From: Viscum album
Lineage: Eukaryota > Streptophyta > Magnoliopsida > Santalales > Viscaceae
Assembly (NCBI GenBank): GCA_963277665.1
Contig: OY728143.1
Location: 229,453,591 to 229,517,590, forward strand
Direction of reading: 5' to 3'
Length of the DNA stretch: 64,000 nt
Notes under the pieces: model-generated
Told to the model about the DNA's origin: nothing
Database searches by the model: none
Seen by the model: only the letters and a program-made list of their open reading frames with translations
In this document: positions 11,132 through 23,087 of the stretch, piece after piece
Layout of the letters: each line of letters opens with the position of its first letter
Position numbering within the stretch: the stretch's first letter is position 1
Position numbers and translations under genes: made by a program

Positions 11132-13495
11132 ATGCATTAGAATATATTTTTGAAGTCAATTAAAATCGGTTGGATGCTAGAGATGAGTGAATAAAAGGGT
11201 ATAAAAATAAATATTAAATAAAAGTATAAATCATGGAGAAAATAATAAAATTAAATATATTATTATAAAGACAATGTGAAATTATTTGAATATCATCCAA
11301 AGTGACTCAATTTGTAAATAAATTTCATATCCTTGTAAACTAACCATGATAATATTTATTTGAAGTCAAAAGGATATCCTTATATGAAATTTTAAAAAAT
11401 AGTATTTCTTATAAAAATAATAAACATGTGATTTTAATACTATGAAAATAATATACCCTACATTATGTGAAATGCATATGAAAATGATAAATCCAGTATC
11501 ATGAAATACTATTTTCACTTATTCTAACTCTTTGAATTGTACAGTTTAGAAAAACATTATTCAAAAAATTTGATGATAAATTTATTGATATAGCCACAAA
11601 TTCCATGAAGGTGGATGAAATTAATAATGGAATATATGGTTCCTCACAATGTTTTATAAAGGATGGTGTTGCTTCTAGAAGAAATAAAGATACATGCACT
11701 AACTAAAATTCATGGAAAATGAAGAAGAAGATGTTTAATAGCTCCTAAATGTATAGTGGGATGTTCGTATAGATGGATATCAGATGTTTGTTTACTATTC
11801 TTTGGTATGGAATATAAATAAGGACATTGTTAATGGGATAAAAAAATTTTGGTGGTGTAAATTATGGAAATTATAGTGGACCCTCTATGAAGAAGAAAAA
11901 TATATTCATATCTAATGTGTTTGAAAATCATGAATATTTAAATGAAAATTACAGAAGAAGATATCATGGGGATGTCGAGTATTGTATTGGTTCTTCAAAG
12001 TTTAATTGAGTTAAAATTAATTACTATATACTATCAATTAAAATTAATATTAATGGAATTTAGTTTTAAAGGTCTCTATTATGTGTAAAAATTGGAAGTC
12101 ACAAAATGTAACACACTAAAGAAGAAAATAATAAAAATGTCACACCCAAGAAAATATGATTATTTTATAGAAATAAAGGAAAACTAATTGATATGCACAT
12201 TAAATACATGAATATTTAAATTATTTAAATAAAATATATAAATTACTATGAATCAATACAAGAAACAAAAAAAACACATTTTAATCATGTAATATTCCTC
12301 TGATGATGAAATTGAGGATCACTTATATTTAAAACCTAATGGTGGAATACCATAAAATATAAATTTGAGTGACTAATTTATTTTGGATATAAAACTATAT
12401 AAAATTTCAAGACATATTAATCATTATGGGAGAAAATTTTAATTAAATGTGATAAGTCATCAAAAGATATGTGTACTATTAATATTACACAACAAAATAG
12501 TAATAATGAACATTTTACAAAATCATTTATGAGTATTTGGACATGAAAAGTTGAAGAATGAAGAATTATAGAAGAAATGAAATATTAGAGGTACACATGT
12601 TCATTGTTAATGGGAATTAAAAATAAAACATCATATAATGTGATTAATGAAAATGTTAAGAAAAAGAACCCAATACTACCTCAGATGATAAGTTATTTGA
12701 ATAGGATATTTGAGATAATAATAATGATACATATAATGTTGATAAAATTTAGGTATGAGAAAAAGTATCAATACTGTTGATATAGTATATGATAAAATAA
12801 ATTTACACCTTATTCCCTCATAAATTAATTTTAAGATTACATTCATAAGTGAATTACAAGGTTATTTATTTTATGGGTAGCCCTGATGTGAAAGATGATG
12901 GAGAAAAAACATGACTATTCTCAAATGCTAATAATTTGAATAAAAAAAATTTCAGTTTTAGATAAAGAAATACCCACATCATTATATTGTTTTGTATTAA
13001 ATGTATTAATGTTATTTTGGGAAAAACATCTAGATGAAGATAATAATCTAGACGCTGAATGTACAAAGAAATGAAGATGATGTTATCTTAGAGAAACATG
13101 GAATTTTTTACTCCTATAAAAAAACATATCAAAGAGTTAGTGGATTTTATCATATGATTATAATGAATTGTTTTTATAAACATTATTTTTGTAACACCCA
13201 GAGATTTTAATAGTGTACTATGTTCAATATGTTACGTTGCACCAAACTCTGAGCTTAAACAAACTGTAAAATATTATTTTTTAAACAACCATTATAAAAT
13301 ACATATTAAGTTGGAAGGTGTGAATAATATTAAATATATTAGGAAATAAATATTAATCTCATATTAAATACATGTTTAATAAATTTTTGGAAATAAAAAA
13401 TGACTTTTTTAATGTCACTTTATTCATTAAATATATGTATTCTTCAAAAAATAAATTTAATTAATTTCAATTAGAAAATATATATAACATATTGT
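11132..13495. other. Unrecognised flank of element B, matching 1-2,372
   Basis: No gene was recognised. At 13,190 the sequence reads TGTAACACCCAG, a good plant LTR 5' end, 306 bp before element B begins. The same spacing, 309 bp, is found in copy 1. No purine tract precedes 13,190, which weakens the idea that it is a 3' LTR start. Confidence 0.5.
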
Positions 13496-15739
13496 TGAAA
13501 TATTTATAATATGTATTAGATAAAATTATAATAATTTATTTATTTAACATTTCAATATTATCTTAGGATGAATTTTTTAAACTATTCAGAAAAGATTTAT
13601 TTTTCAGTGAATCGTAGAAAATACAACTTTTTGTTAAAATTTCATTACTTTGGAGTAAATAAATCTATTTAAAAGCACCATTATTTTCAAATATGATTTC
13701 AAGTGACATAAGTTTTATTTAATTATATTTCATCCACATAAATTATTTTTAATTAGATTTATATTATATGTTATAAAAATTTATTTTTTAGTTTAAAATG
13801 ATATTTTTTAAGAAATGTTGTAAATTACCCAATGTTTCTCATTTTTAAGTAATTAAAATAAATCCCAAAATATTATTGTTTTAAATTTAATCTATATATT
13901 ATATATTGTAAAATTTTAATTTACTTTCATATATTGTTTATAATTAGTCATAGAGTTAATATAATATCATCGTTTCCTTAAAAACACACTCTTGAAAAAC
14001 TATTTTTTGTCACATATGCGGGTTGTGTTTAAAATTTAATTTTTACTATTAGGTGAATTTAATTTAAAAAAATTGATTCCATATTTTTAATAATAAGGTA
14101 AAAATTTTGGTTTATGTTCATTTTAATTTTTAGGCATAAAAAATTTAACATGGTAAAATAAAAAGATTAAAATTAGTATAGGTGACATAATATATTAATA
14201 TAAAGCTAAAAGGTAAACTATTAAAATAAATAAACACTAAAACATTAAATGGGGTTCTTGATATGTTTTTACACCTTAAAAATAAATTAATGCAACAATT
14301 TTCAACAAAATTCATATGAATTAATGCCACAAAAACGTAATATTTATAAGCGGCTTTAATTAAAAATTATATTTTTAATGTTTCTCTTAATACAATATTT
14401 TATTCTATGTCAATCATTCTATAATTGTTTAAAAATATTTTTAATATTATCCAATTACTTTTCAATGTAATTTTTAATTTATTTATCTTTTTAAAAATGG
14501 GTTTAAAGGTATATTTTATCATTTTGTGAACAATATTCTTTGAGACATTTCTGAGAGAAAACACATAAGGTAAAAAATTTTAAATTATATGGAATGAGAA
14601 TATATTCAATACATTAAGACACCATAATATTTTTAGGAATACATTACATGTTTGGAAGGATTTTTAAAAATGGTATTGTTTTCTTTATAATTTTGTAGTG
14701 TTTTAATCATAAGTTACATTCAACTTCATAACATGTATTTTCATCAATAATTTCTCAACAATATCATTGTATATAATTTCATCAATGCCAACACCCTTAC
14801 TTAAATATTATTCTTCATTGAGATTCATATCATATGACACCATATTCCAAATTTGAATTAATGGTTTATGATCAGTTTGAGTGGGGATCAACTATTTTTA
14901 TACCACTCGCCATATTAATCATAATGATTTGTAATTATGTTCATTTGATTGGGGTAAATAATAAAATTTGGTTTTTTAGTTTTAATAAGAATGTTTGTGT
15001 TGACAATATTTCACCCTTTCATATGAAAAATTATTTTGAAATGAATAAAAGTGGTGGGTCCCATTTATATATATTTATCTCCTTGATGCATTGGTAGGTC
15101 TCATATGAAAAATTAGTTGGCCAAAGATAACCAGTTTGTACCTAGTAGTTTTAAACTATATTACAAAGGGTCTGTATAGTATACATAATTTTGTCCAATA
15201 CTATTTTTTTGTACCCAGTAGTTATAAAACATCATCCAAATGGTCGTGATGGTTGAGGTACCATGATACCTGAGGTCATGGAGTCCAATAATGAAGCATT
15301 TACAATGTTATGATTCTATATATTATTATCCATGAGATTTTAACTAAGACAGTATCTCTATATGAATTTCATTCTTTGATATTGTTTAAATGGATTTTCT
15401 TTACAATAACTATCCTTACCATGTTTCTTATTCTTATTAATTCACAAGAGCTTCTGTTGTAGTTAACCCTTACATATAATGTTTCTTTATCAATTTATTA
15501 TATATTATTTTTCCCTAGATAATAGGAAGTGTTTTATGTTATATATATAGGGTTGAACAGTGAGTAATAATGATTTTAACAAAGAAAATATTTTTTTTAT
15601 GATTTAAATTGTAATTTTAATTTCAAATATGTATCTATTTTACCAAGTCTACTAAACTATTTGATCCTTTGGAATGTGATTCCTTTTATTTTCTTCTAAT
15701 GTAATAAAGTAACCATAAACTCTAGGTTACTAGGTTTAT
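13496..15739 (+). mobile_element. 5' LTR of gag-only element B, first part
   Basis: This matches element A's 5' LTR apart from a ~1.17-kb internal deletion near 14,338 that removed the TATA box and the start of R. Element 1 inserted at 15,739/15,740, just before the LTR end. The last bases resume at 25,698-25,707. Restoring the deletion gives about 3.42 kb, consistent with A. Confidence 0.6.
15735..15739. repeat. Target-site duplication of Element 1, left
   Basis: TTTAT immediately precedes the LTR start TGTAACGACCC and is repeated exactly at 25,693-25,697. The flanks rejoin into the uninterrupted element A sequence around 5,800-5,815. Confidence 0.9.
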
Positions 15740-18336
15740 TGTAACGACCCAACATTTTTCAATGGAAATTCCCTTCTTATAATTATTTCATAAAATAACA
15801 TGAAAATACAACATAATAAACTCCTAAGTGATAAGTGACCTTTAACCAAAAATTTGTCACTTCTGTGTTTGGAATTTTGAAAATCTGACTTACACGGTTG
15901 GGTTCAAGATGATTTTTGGAGTCTAATAAAACAAAAATAATTTTTGGTGAATAGTAACCTACCCTTATGAATATTAACATACCATTATGAATAGTAATAT
16001 ACCCTAATTAATAGTAACCTTACCTATGATAGTATAAAAATAATATTCAAGTGAAAGTATGATGTACTTACATTTTAGAATAAGTAAATGATGTTTTAAA
16101 ACAGTTTTTTAGTAATAAACCATGATTTTAATTAAATATTAAATTAATCATATTTTGAAAATTATTTTTGAAAAATGGAATTCATTTTTGGATTCTACAC
16201 GTCAAAAAATGGTTGGGGAAAATTTTTGGGATTTTTTATAAAATACTTGAATTTTTTATGAATAGTGAAATACCGTAATTTACAAAAATAAGCTAAATAA
16301 GATAATTATAGGGTCATGTGTGATGTTCTGCTGATGTAACCCCACTTGGTTCGAGATCACATGATAAAATTACTATTCTTGGTTATTCAAGACTCACTAT
16401 TTCTTGTCTAAGGGGAAATTAATAAACTAATGAATTTTATATTAAGGAAACCCCTCTCCCCTCCACTATAAAAACCACCCTTCACACCCTAATTTCCTCA
16501 CACCTCTCAAGCTTCAAGACTTCTACAAACTATGCCCAAACACCTTCCCTATCCCCTATCCTGCGTTCAATAGCTGCTGGTCTCATCAAAATACCAAGCC
16601 TAGCTTCTTTAAGGAGAATCTCAAGAGGAGGATTTAAGATGTAATTTCTCTCCCTCTTCTCCTTTAATTTCCTTTCAAGTTCAAGTTCATTTCTTGATTT
16701 ATATCCACCTATAATCATCCAAATGGTATTTTAACTCCATTATTATACATATACTAGAATTTTATGATGTTGATAGGATATTACATCATCCAACCCCCTT
16801 TCCATGTTCCTTTTATTTTATTAAAGAGAACGTTGTTCGTGAGGTGTTAATTTATCACCTTCAAGAACTACATGCTTTCTTCTTCCATTTCTACCTTTAG
16901 ATCTGGTCATGAATCCATTTTTATGGTTTAAATAGAATTTTTTATATGTATTATTTCCTATTTAAAGTTCTATAAATAACTTATGGCCTTATTACTAAGT
17001 GATAAATTAAAACAAGTTCGTTGTGATCGAAAAACCACCCAAATAATCATCATTTAATTCTTATCTAATGATTAATTACCATGGATATAATATTATTCAT
17101 TATAATCTCACTCAATATCCTGTAATAACATTAATAACATGTAATATCAGTTCTGAATTTTTAATCGTTTTCTACCCAAACTTCAATTTAAGAATGCAAG
17201 TGAACCACACAAGAAAACCATAAAAAAACAAACATTCCCAATTAATGTTTTTAAACTCTATAAGTCATCAAAAGGCACATAAGATCACTTAATGAAACCA
17301 TAATGAACCATATTAATGTAAAAAATGTTCTGGATTTCAAATTAATGAATACAATGTCATTATATTGGACATTAACGAGAAGGAAGTATTCAGATATAAG
17401 GTAAGGGGAAATTCTCGAACCCAACTTTCATCCTTCGGGTTCTCCCTCTTTCACTCCATTTTTGATATGGTTACTCCTTAAAGATCATTTCTTCATCATT
17501 GTATTTTATTTTATGAGATATACATGTTTTCCCCTGGTTTTTATGTCAAACAAAATTTTTTCCAAAAGAAATCTTCTTTTAAGAACACACCTTTTACTTC
17601 TCACTCAAAGTGGACGGTTCTTGTAACATGTATGTTATTCCCTCTTTCTTTTGGGAACCCAAAGTTTATGAATGTGTTCTTATGAGATGTAACCCATTAA
17701 TTTACATGGTTTATTTATGTTCACTTTTGATATATGTTCCATGTGTCAATCATGATAATGATAATGTTATGATGTGACGGATGCGCCCTGAATTATATAG
17801 TGCAATATGAATGTTTCAAAGTGACGGGTGCGCCTGGAATTATACAGCGCTCCAATGCATTTGGTAAAGTGATGAATATAATTATTAAATGTGAAATTAT
17901 GTGTGAAAAAGATGTTATCTTGGTTCACAAGTATGTTTGGTAGTTAACCACTAAGTCATGATGTTTCATTTTTATGCATTGCCACATTTCAAGTCTTATA
18001 TTTATGTTTCCTCTCATGTTCATGATCTTTTTCCCATGTTATTATTATGCTCACCCCATGCTATATTGTTCTTATTTATCCTCTTACTGGTCTTCTAGAT
18101 CACCCCTTTTGATGTATATCCTCAGGTGGCTACATGTACCTAGGATAGGACAAGTTCCAATAAGAAGCTAGAGAAGAAGAAATTAAATAAATGTTTATGC
18201 TTGATGTTGTAATTGTTATGTATGGTCCTAGTTTTCCCAATCCACTAAACCTTTGGATCCTCTATTTTTAATACTATTATGTTGTTTATCTTTAAAAAAA
18301 TGTAATTGTAATGTAAGAAAATTTTGGGTCGCTATA
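15740..18336 (+). mobile_element. Element 1 5' LTR
   Basis: It starts TGTAACGACCC and ends GGGTCGCTATA; the usual CA end has become TA. U3 is about 730 bp up to the TATA box at 16,467. A 20-bp repeat, GAATAGTAACC-like, occurs four times from 15,949, and a 47-bp unit with GTGACGG occurs twice at 17,774 and 17,821. Donor-like GTAATTTCTC (about 16,640) and AAGGTAAGG (about 17,399) sites lie in R/U5. Confidence 0.92.
16467..16473 (+). promoter_or_regulatory. TATA box of Element 1 5' LTR
   Basis: TATAAAA follows a CT-rich stretch and precedes ACCACCC. The same site is present in the 3' LTR at 23,815. It would place the transcript start about 30 bp downstream. Confidence 0.75.
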
Positions 18337-18338
18337 GT

Positions 18339-18349
18339 TGGTATCAGAG
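18339..18349 (+). other. Primer-binding site, tRNA-iMet type
   Basis: TGGTATCAGAG begins two bases after the 5' LTR and matches the standard plant initiator-Met complement TGGTATCAGAGC for 11 bases; the twelfth is T. It is the priming site for minus-strand synthesis. About 200 bp of untranslated leader (18,350-18,552) follows before gag. Confidence 0.9.
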
Positions 18350-18552
18350 TAAAGGTTTAGTTAATTTGGGAATTAGGATTAGTGAACCCTAGAGAAAACC
18401 TATAGCATGAGACTAAGTACAAATATGCACACAAGATTATTTACATAGGGATACCATATGTTATTATTTTAGTATAAATTGTTCAAATGAATAAGTTATG
18501 TATGCATGAATTTTTTACTTATGTTTTGTTTTAACCTTTTCTATTTTAGAAA

Positions 18553-19600
18553 ATGGTGGGAACCAGGAGAAATGAGGCCAACAACTTGTGCGAGGGCCAA
18601 TGCAACGATTGACCGAAAGACATCCCCAATTATTTGGGAGGTGGAGTTCAGAACTTCATGGAGATGATTACCCGATTATCTCAGGTTATTAACAATAACC
18701 ATAATAAGGTGGAACATCCTCCTTCGCCAAAGAGGGAGCAACTGGATATTGAATGTTTTATACAGTAACGACCACCAACGTTTTGTGGATCCTCTAATCC
18801 ACTAGTTGCAGAACAGTGGGTCAACTTCATGGAGAAGATATTTTATGTGCTTCATTGTTCTGAGATGAAGAAGGTGACCCTAGCCATTTATCATCTATAT
18901 GGAGAAGATGATCAATGGTGGTATTTGATTAAGAACACCAAGCCAAGGGAGGAAATTGAAGAGATCAAATGGGAATACTTTAAGATAGTGTTTCTTAACA
19001 ATTATTTCCCAATAACTCTTCGCACGAAGATGGAGAGAGAATTCATAGAGCTCAAGAAAAAAGAAGTAGAATCGGTCACAACCTATAAAGTGAATTTAAC
19101 AAGGCTTTCAAGGTACGCTTCGGGTTTTTTTTCAACAATTATAGAAAAATTGATATATTATTTAGTGGATTAAAACCACACCTTTGAAAGGCTCTTACAA
19201 TTCAAGAATTTGGGAGTTATGAAGAAGTCGTTTGATGTGCCCTCAAAGTGGAGATGGAGTTTGGAGAATGGTCCCATGGCTATGGGGATATGAAATGAAA
19301 GATGGAGTTTCAAGCTAGAGGATCTAATGACAAAAGTGGGAAGAAAACTCAATGACCCACATACCAAAAATATGGGAAGTTGCACCATGGGAACTGCCTC
19401 AAAGGGAGGGGAAATGCTTCAAGTGTGGGAAAGAAGGACATCATGCTCAAGAGTGTCTAAATACATGAAAAGTAAGGAGAATTTAGCCGATGAAAGGATA
19501 GAACCACTCATGGTTCAATGCTACAACTTTAGGTAGCTAGGGCACTATGAAAACCAGTGCACTAAACCTCGAGTTCTCAAGGGTAATTAGCATCAGCATC
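18553..19600 (+). pseudogene. gag: Element 1 Gag, broken
   Basis: The start chosen is MVGTRRNE at 18,553, the first ATG in the frame that runs into the capsid domain. Stops occur at codon 20 and near 18,767. The capsid core (QWVNFMEKIF, LYGEDDQWWYLIKN) reads from 18,829. The frame breaks at a run of eight T at 19,125-19,132, after which SGLKPHL and QEFGSYEEVV continue in another frame. A good CCHC zinc knuckle (CFKCGKEGHHAQEC) lies at 19,415-19,456. A second at 19,519-19,560 has lost its second Cys and contains a stop. It would form the virus-like particle and bind the element RNA; it is non-functional as read. Confidence 0.9.
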
Positions 19601-19674
19601 CACCAATTCTAAAGGAACAAGGTAAGGATTATGCCATCACTACTGCAGAGGTGGAGCATGATAATGAATTCATA

Positions 19675-20024
19675 CAAGGTACACTTAATATTCACTCAAG
19701 AATGGAAAAAGTCTTATTTGATTCTGGTTCAACGAATTCCTTTATATCTTGCAAGTTTTCTAGAACTATAGAATCGAAGCCCTGAAACCTTGAAGTACAG
19801 ATATCTATAAAAACACCAAGTGCTTACATCATTGCAACCCAAGTGTTTGACTCCTCTCCTATTGGAATATGTGGGAAGATTCTTCCAGAGAATCTTGTAA
19901 TACTTCTTTTGGTGGAATTCGATGCTATAATGGGAATGTATTGGCTCTCATTATATAGAGCACATATCAACTTTTGGGAAAAGGAAATATATTTTCATAT
20001 TCCGAACCATCCCATGATCCTCTA
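19675..20024 (+). pseudogene. Element 1 aspartic protease remnant
   Basis: The active-site motif LFDSGSTNSFIS has DSGS at 19,720-19,731. The C-terminal hydrophobic motif FDAIMGMYWLS, a variant of the usual ILGMDWLS, ends the domain. One in-frame stop falls after ESKP. The family cleaves the Gag-Pol polyprotein. It is in the same frame as the downstream RT, as expected for a single Pol reading frame. Confidence 0.85.
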
Positions 20025-20067
20025 AAAATGAAAGGAATATCATGAATCTCCTTTAAAAAATCCTTCA

Positions 20068-20960
20068 TTGGTGTGGGTGTTGATTCCCTATGAAGAAGCA
20101 TACCTCCTCCAAAGGGTTGAGTTTAAGGAAAGTGCCAACCTTGAAGAAATTCCCATCGTGAGGGAATACGGTGATCTATTTCTTGAAGAGTTACTCGAAA
20201 TTCCCCCAGATAGTGAGTTTGAGTTCTTAATTGATCTCATACCCGGAGCTACTCCGATCTCGAAGTGTCCCTATAGGATGGATCCTATCGAACTAGAGGA
20301 GTTAAAGAAGCAGCAGCAAGAGCATCTGGACAAAGGGTTCATATTCCCTAGTGCATCACCTTGGGGTGCACCAGTGCTCTTTGTGAAGAAAAAGGATGGA
20401 ACAATGCGGTTGTGTATCGATTATTGGGAACTCAACAAGATCACTATAAATAACAAGTATCCTCTCCCAAGGATTGATGACCTGTTAGACCAGTTAAGAG
20501 GAGCTCAATACTTCTCAAAAGTGGATCTTCATTCTGGATATCATCAGGAAAAGGTGAAGAAGTAAGATATTCAGAATACTACCTTCCGAACAAGGTATGG
20601 GCACTATGAGTTTTTGGTTATGTTCTTTGGACTTACTAATTCCCTTGCAATATACATGGATTTGATTAATAGAGTCCTTAGACATTACCTTGACAAATTT
20701 TTGGTAGTTTTTATCGATGATATTCTCATCTACTCCAAGAGTAAGGAGGAACATGAATAACATCTAAGACTTGTGTTGGTGACATTGAGAAAGGAGAAGT
20801 TTCAAGAAAAGTTCATCAAGTGTGACTTTTTAATGAAGCAAGTCACATTCTTGGGACATGTGATCACAAGTGAGGGAATTTATGTAGATCCTTCAAAAAC
20901 AAAGGTGATTGACGAATGGCCCAGGCCCTCTAGTGTCAAAGAAATCCGTAGTTTTCTTGG
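20068..20960 (+). pseudogene. Element 1 reverse transcriptase
   Basis: Recognisable blocks in order: [59 protein letters not shown] (first catalytic Asp kept), [11 protein letters not shown] and [11 protein letters not shown]. The FIDD catalytic motif is at 20,710-20,721, with Phe in place of the usual Tyr. The connection continues as FLGHVITSEGI. Stops fall near 20,563 and 20,758 without a frame change. This is typical Ty3/gypsy RT by motif order and spacing. Confidence 0.93.
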
Positions 20961-21500
20961 ATTATCTGGGTACTATCGACGTTTTTTGAGAAACTTCTCA
21001 CGATTTACAAGCCCTCTAACTAAGTTAAAAATGAAAGGAGTAAAGTATGTCTGGATGGAAGAATGTGAGGGAAGATTCAAGGAGCTAATGAGAAGGCTGA
21101 TCACTGCACCTGTACTCACACTACCGAAAAGTGGAGAAAGTTTTGTGATGTATAGTGATGATTTAAATAAAGTCTTGGGTTGTGTACTCTTGAAAAATGA
21201 TAATTTGATAACCAACGCCTCACGACAGTTGAAGATCCATGAGTAGAACTACCCGACACATGATCTAGAGCTAGCAGCCATGATTTTTGCCTTGAAAATC
21301 TGGAAAAACTACCTTTATAGTGAGAAGTGTGACATATAAACTGACCACAAGAGCCTAAAGTATATATTCACACAAATGGAGCTCAACATTCTTCAAAGGA
21401 GATGGTTAGAGCTAATCAAGGATTAATATTTCTCTATTCACTATCATCCTGGAAAGGCGAATAAGGTAGCTGGTGCTCTAAGTAGAAAAGAACCTGCTAC
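20961..21500 (+). pseudogene. Element 1 RNase H
   Basis: This follows RT in the same frame. Seen in order: FLGLSGYYRRF and WMEECEGRFKEL (RT connection), FVMYSDD (first Asp), DLELAAM (Glu), TDHKSLKYIF (Asp) and NKVAGALSRK. The last normally reads ADALSRK, so the fourth catalytic Asp is Gly here. Stops occur at 21,244, near 21,338 and at 21,424. The domain degrades the RNA strand of the RNA-DNA hybrid during replication. Confidence 0.88.
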
Positions 21501-22790
21501 TCTATCCATGTTGTGGATTGAGAAAGACCCTGTCTTCTTGGATATTCAAAGAATGGATTTGGAAATCATAAGGTCAGGGGATACATCCTACCTTTCCAAA
21601 ATGATTTTACAACCATCCAACCAGGAGAGGATTAAGGAAGCACAAAGGGATGATGTGGAGATACAAAAGATGGTGAATGCAGTAAAGGAAGGGAAGCTTC
21701 CAGAGTTCCATATTGATGATGATGGTGTGATTCAGTTTGGAATGTGGCTTTGTGTGCCTTCATCACCTAGGATAAAGAATGATCTATTGGATAATGCACA
21801 TAGCTCAATATTCTTTATCCATCCTGGGAGTACGAAAATGTACCATGATCTCCGAGAACACTTCTGGCAGGATAACATGAAGATGGAGATTGCGGAATAT
21901 ATATCAAGGTGCTTGGTATGTCAACAAGTTAAAGCTGAGTGAAAAAAAGTCCAAAGGTATGATGCAACCATTTCTTATACCCATGTGGAAATGGGAAAAT
22001 ATTACTATGGACTTTTTCATGGGTCTCCCGAATATTTCGAAGGGAAATAATGTGATATGGGTTGTGTTGGACCGACTCACCAAGACTTCCCATTTTGTTG
22101 CTATTCAGGAAGATCTCTCGCTTGAAAACTTTGCAAAGATATATGTGAAGGAAGTGGTGAGATTTCACGGTGTTCCCCTCTCAATTGTATCTGACCATGA
22201 TCCAAGGTTCACATCTAAATTTTGGAGGAGCCTTCAACATGATTTGAGTACTAAATTAAATTTCAGCACGGCCTATCACCCCCAAACTGATGGCCAGTCT
22301 CAAAGAACTATTCAGACGCTCGAAGATATGAAAAGAGCCTACTCTCTAGAATTAAAAGGTGGATGGGATTAGTATCTCACATTGGTTGAGTTCTCATACA
22401 ATAATATCTTCCACTAGAGTATTCAGATGGATCCATATGATTCTCTGTATGGAAAGTGATGTAGAACTCCAACCTGTTGGGATGAAGTTGGAGAAAGAAA
22501 GCTACTTGAACCCGATCTTGTTCAAGAGATGATAGAGAAGGTTCAAGTCATCCAAAAACACATCAAAGCTTCTAAAAGTCATCAAAAGAGATATGCGGAA
22601 AACCATCGAAGGGACTTAGATTTCGACATTGGAGATAAAGTCTTCCTTCGAATATCTCCATGGAAAAGATTCATGTGAATCGGGAATAAAGGGAAGCTAA
22701 GACCAAGGTATATTGGCTCCTTTGAGATCCTTGACCGCATAGGCGCTGTGGCCTATCGTCTTGCACTTTCACTAAATATAGATCAAGTTT
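21501..22790 (+). pseudogene. Element 1 integrase
   Basis: The zinc-binding N-terminus has HPGSTKMYHDL and CLVCQQVKAE in frame 1. The frame shifts by one base near 21,940. The core then reads ITMDFFMGLP (Asp), IVSDHDPRF (Asp) and HPQTDGQSQRTIQT. The catalytic Glu of the usual GQSERT motif is Gln (codon at 22,301-22,303). The C-terminal part (RRDLDFDIGDKVFLR, GKLRPRYIGSFEI) continues to about 22,790 with several stops. The family inserts cDNA into the host genome; loss of the Glu plus the frameshift means it is dead. Confidence 0.9.
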
Positions 22791-22793
22791 AGG

Positions 22794-23048
22794 ATGTGTT
22801 TCATGTATCAAAAACTGATGAAGTACATACCAGACCCCTCACATGTACTAAACTCAGAGGTGGTGCAGTTGGAAGATAATCTCTCCTATGAGGAGAATCC
22901 AGTAAAGATTCCGGATCAGAGAGATAAGGTTCTACGCAACAAGACAACCCATCTTTTCAAAGTGTTATGGAGGAACCATAAGCTTGAGGAAGCAACATGG
23001 GAACCAGAAGAGGCAATGAAAGAGAAACACCCTCACCTATTTGTGTAA
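22794..23048 (+). pseudogene. Element 1 chromodomain-like C-terminal tail
   Basis: An 84-codon open stretch in a third frame. It contains VLRNKTTHLFKVLWRNH and EEATWEPEEAMKEKHPHLF, which match the chromodomain-like tail of plant chromovirus integrases (VLWRN, then EATWE). In active relatives this tail directs integration to heterochromatin. It is separated from the integrase core by a frameshift near 22,790. The stop at 23,046-23,048 is probably the original end of Pol, 27 bp before the purine tract. Confidence 0.82.
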
Positions 23049-23074
23049 AGTGAAATTTTGGGGGGAAATTTCTT

Positions 23075-23087
23075 AAGGGGTGAAGAA
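23075..23087 (+). other. Polypurine tract of Element 1
   Basis: AAGGGGTGAAGAA directly abuts the 3' LTR start TGTAAGGACCC. A second G-run lies about 20 bp upstream. It primes plus-strand DNA synthesis. The same arrangement occurs in element C at 37,185-37,197. Confidence 0.85.

Noticed and set aside
13190..13199. TGTAACACCC as the start of element B's 5' LTR
   Set aside because: It would make the 5' LTR ~300 bp longer than the 3' LTR. Homology to the 3' LTR begins only at about 13,496, so this was kept as a possible older LTR start instead.
16530..16718. 62-codon minus-strand open frame
   Set aside because: It lies in the CT-rich R region of Element 1's 5' LTR and its sequence has no recognisable similarity.
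17974..18171. Open frame in Element 1 5' LTR, also at 25,330-25,536
   Set aside because: Similarity between the two follows from LTR identity. The frame is hydrophobic low-complexity translation of a CT/AT-rich U5.
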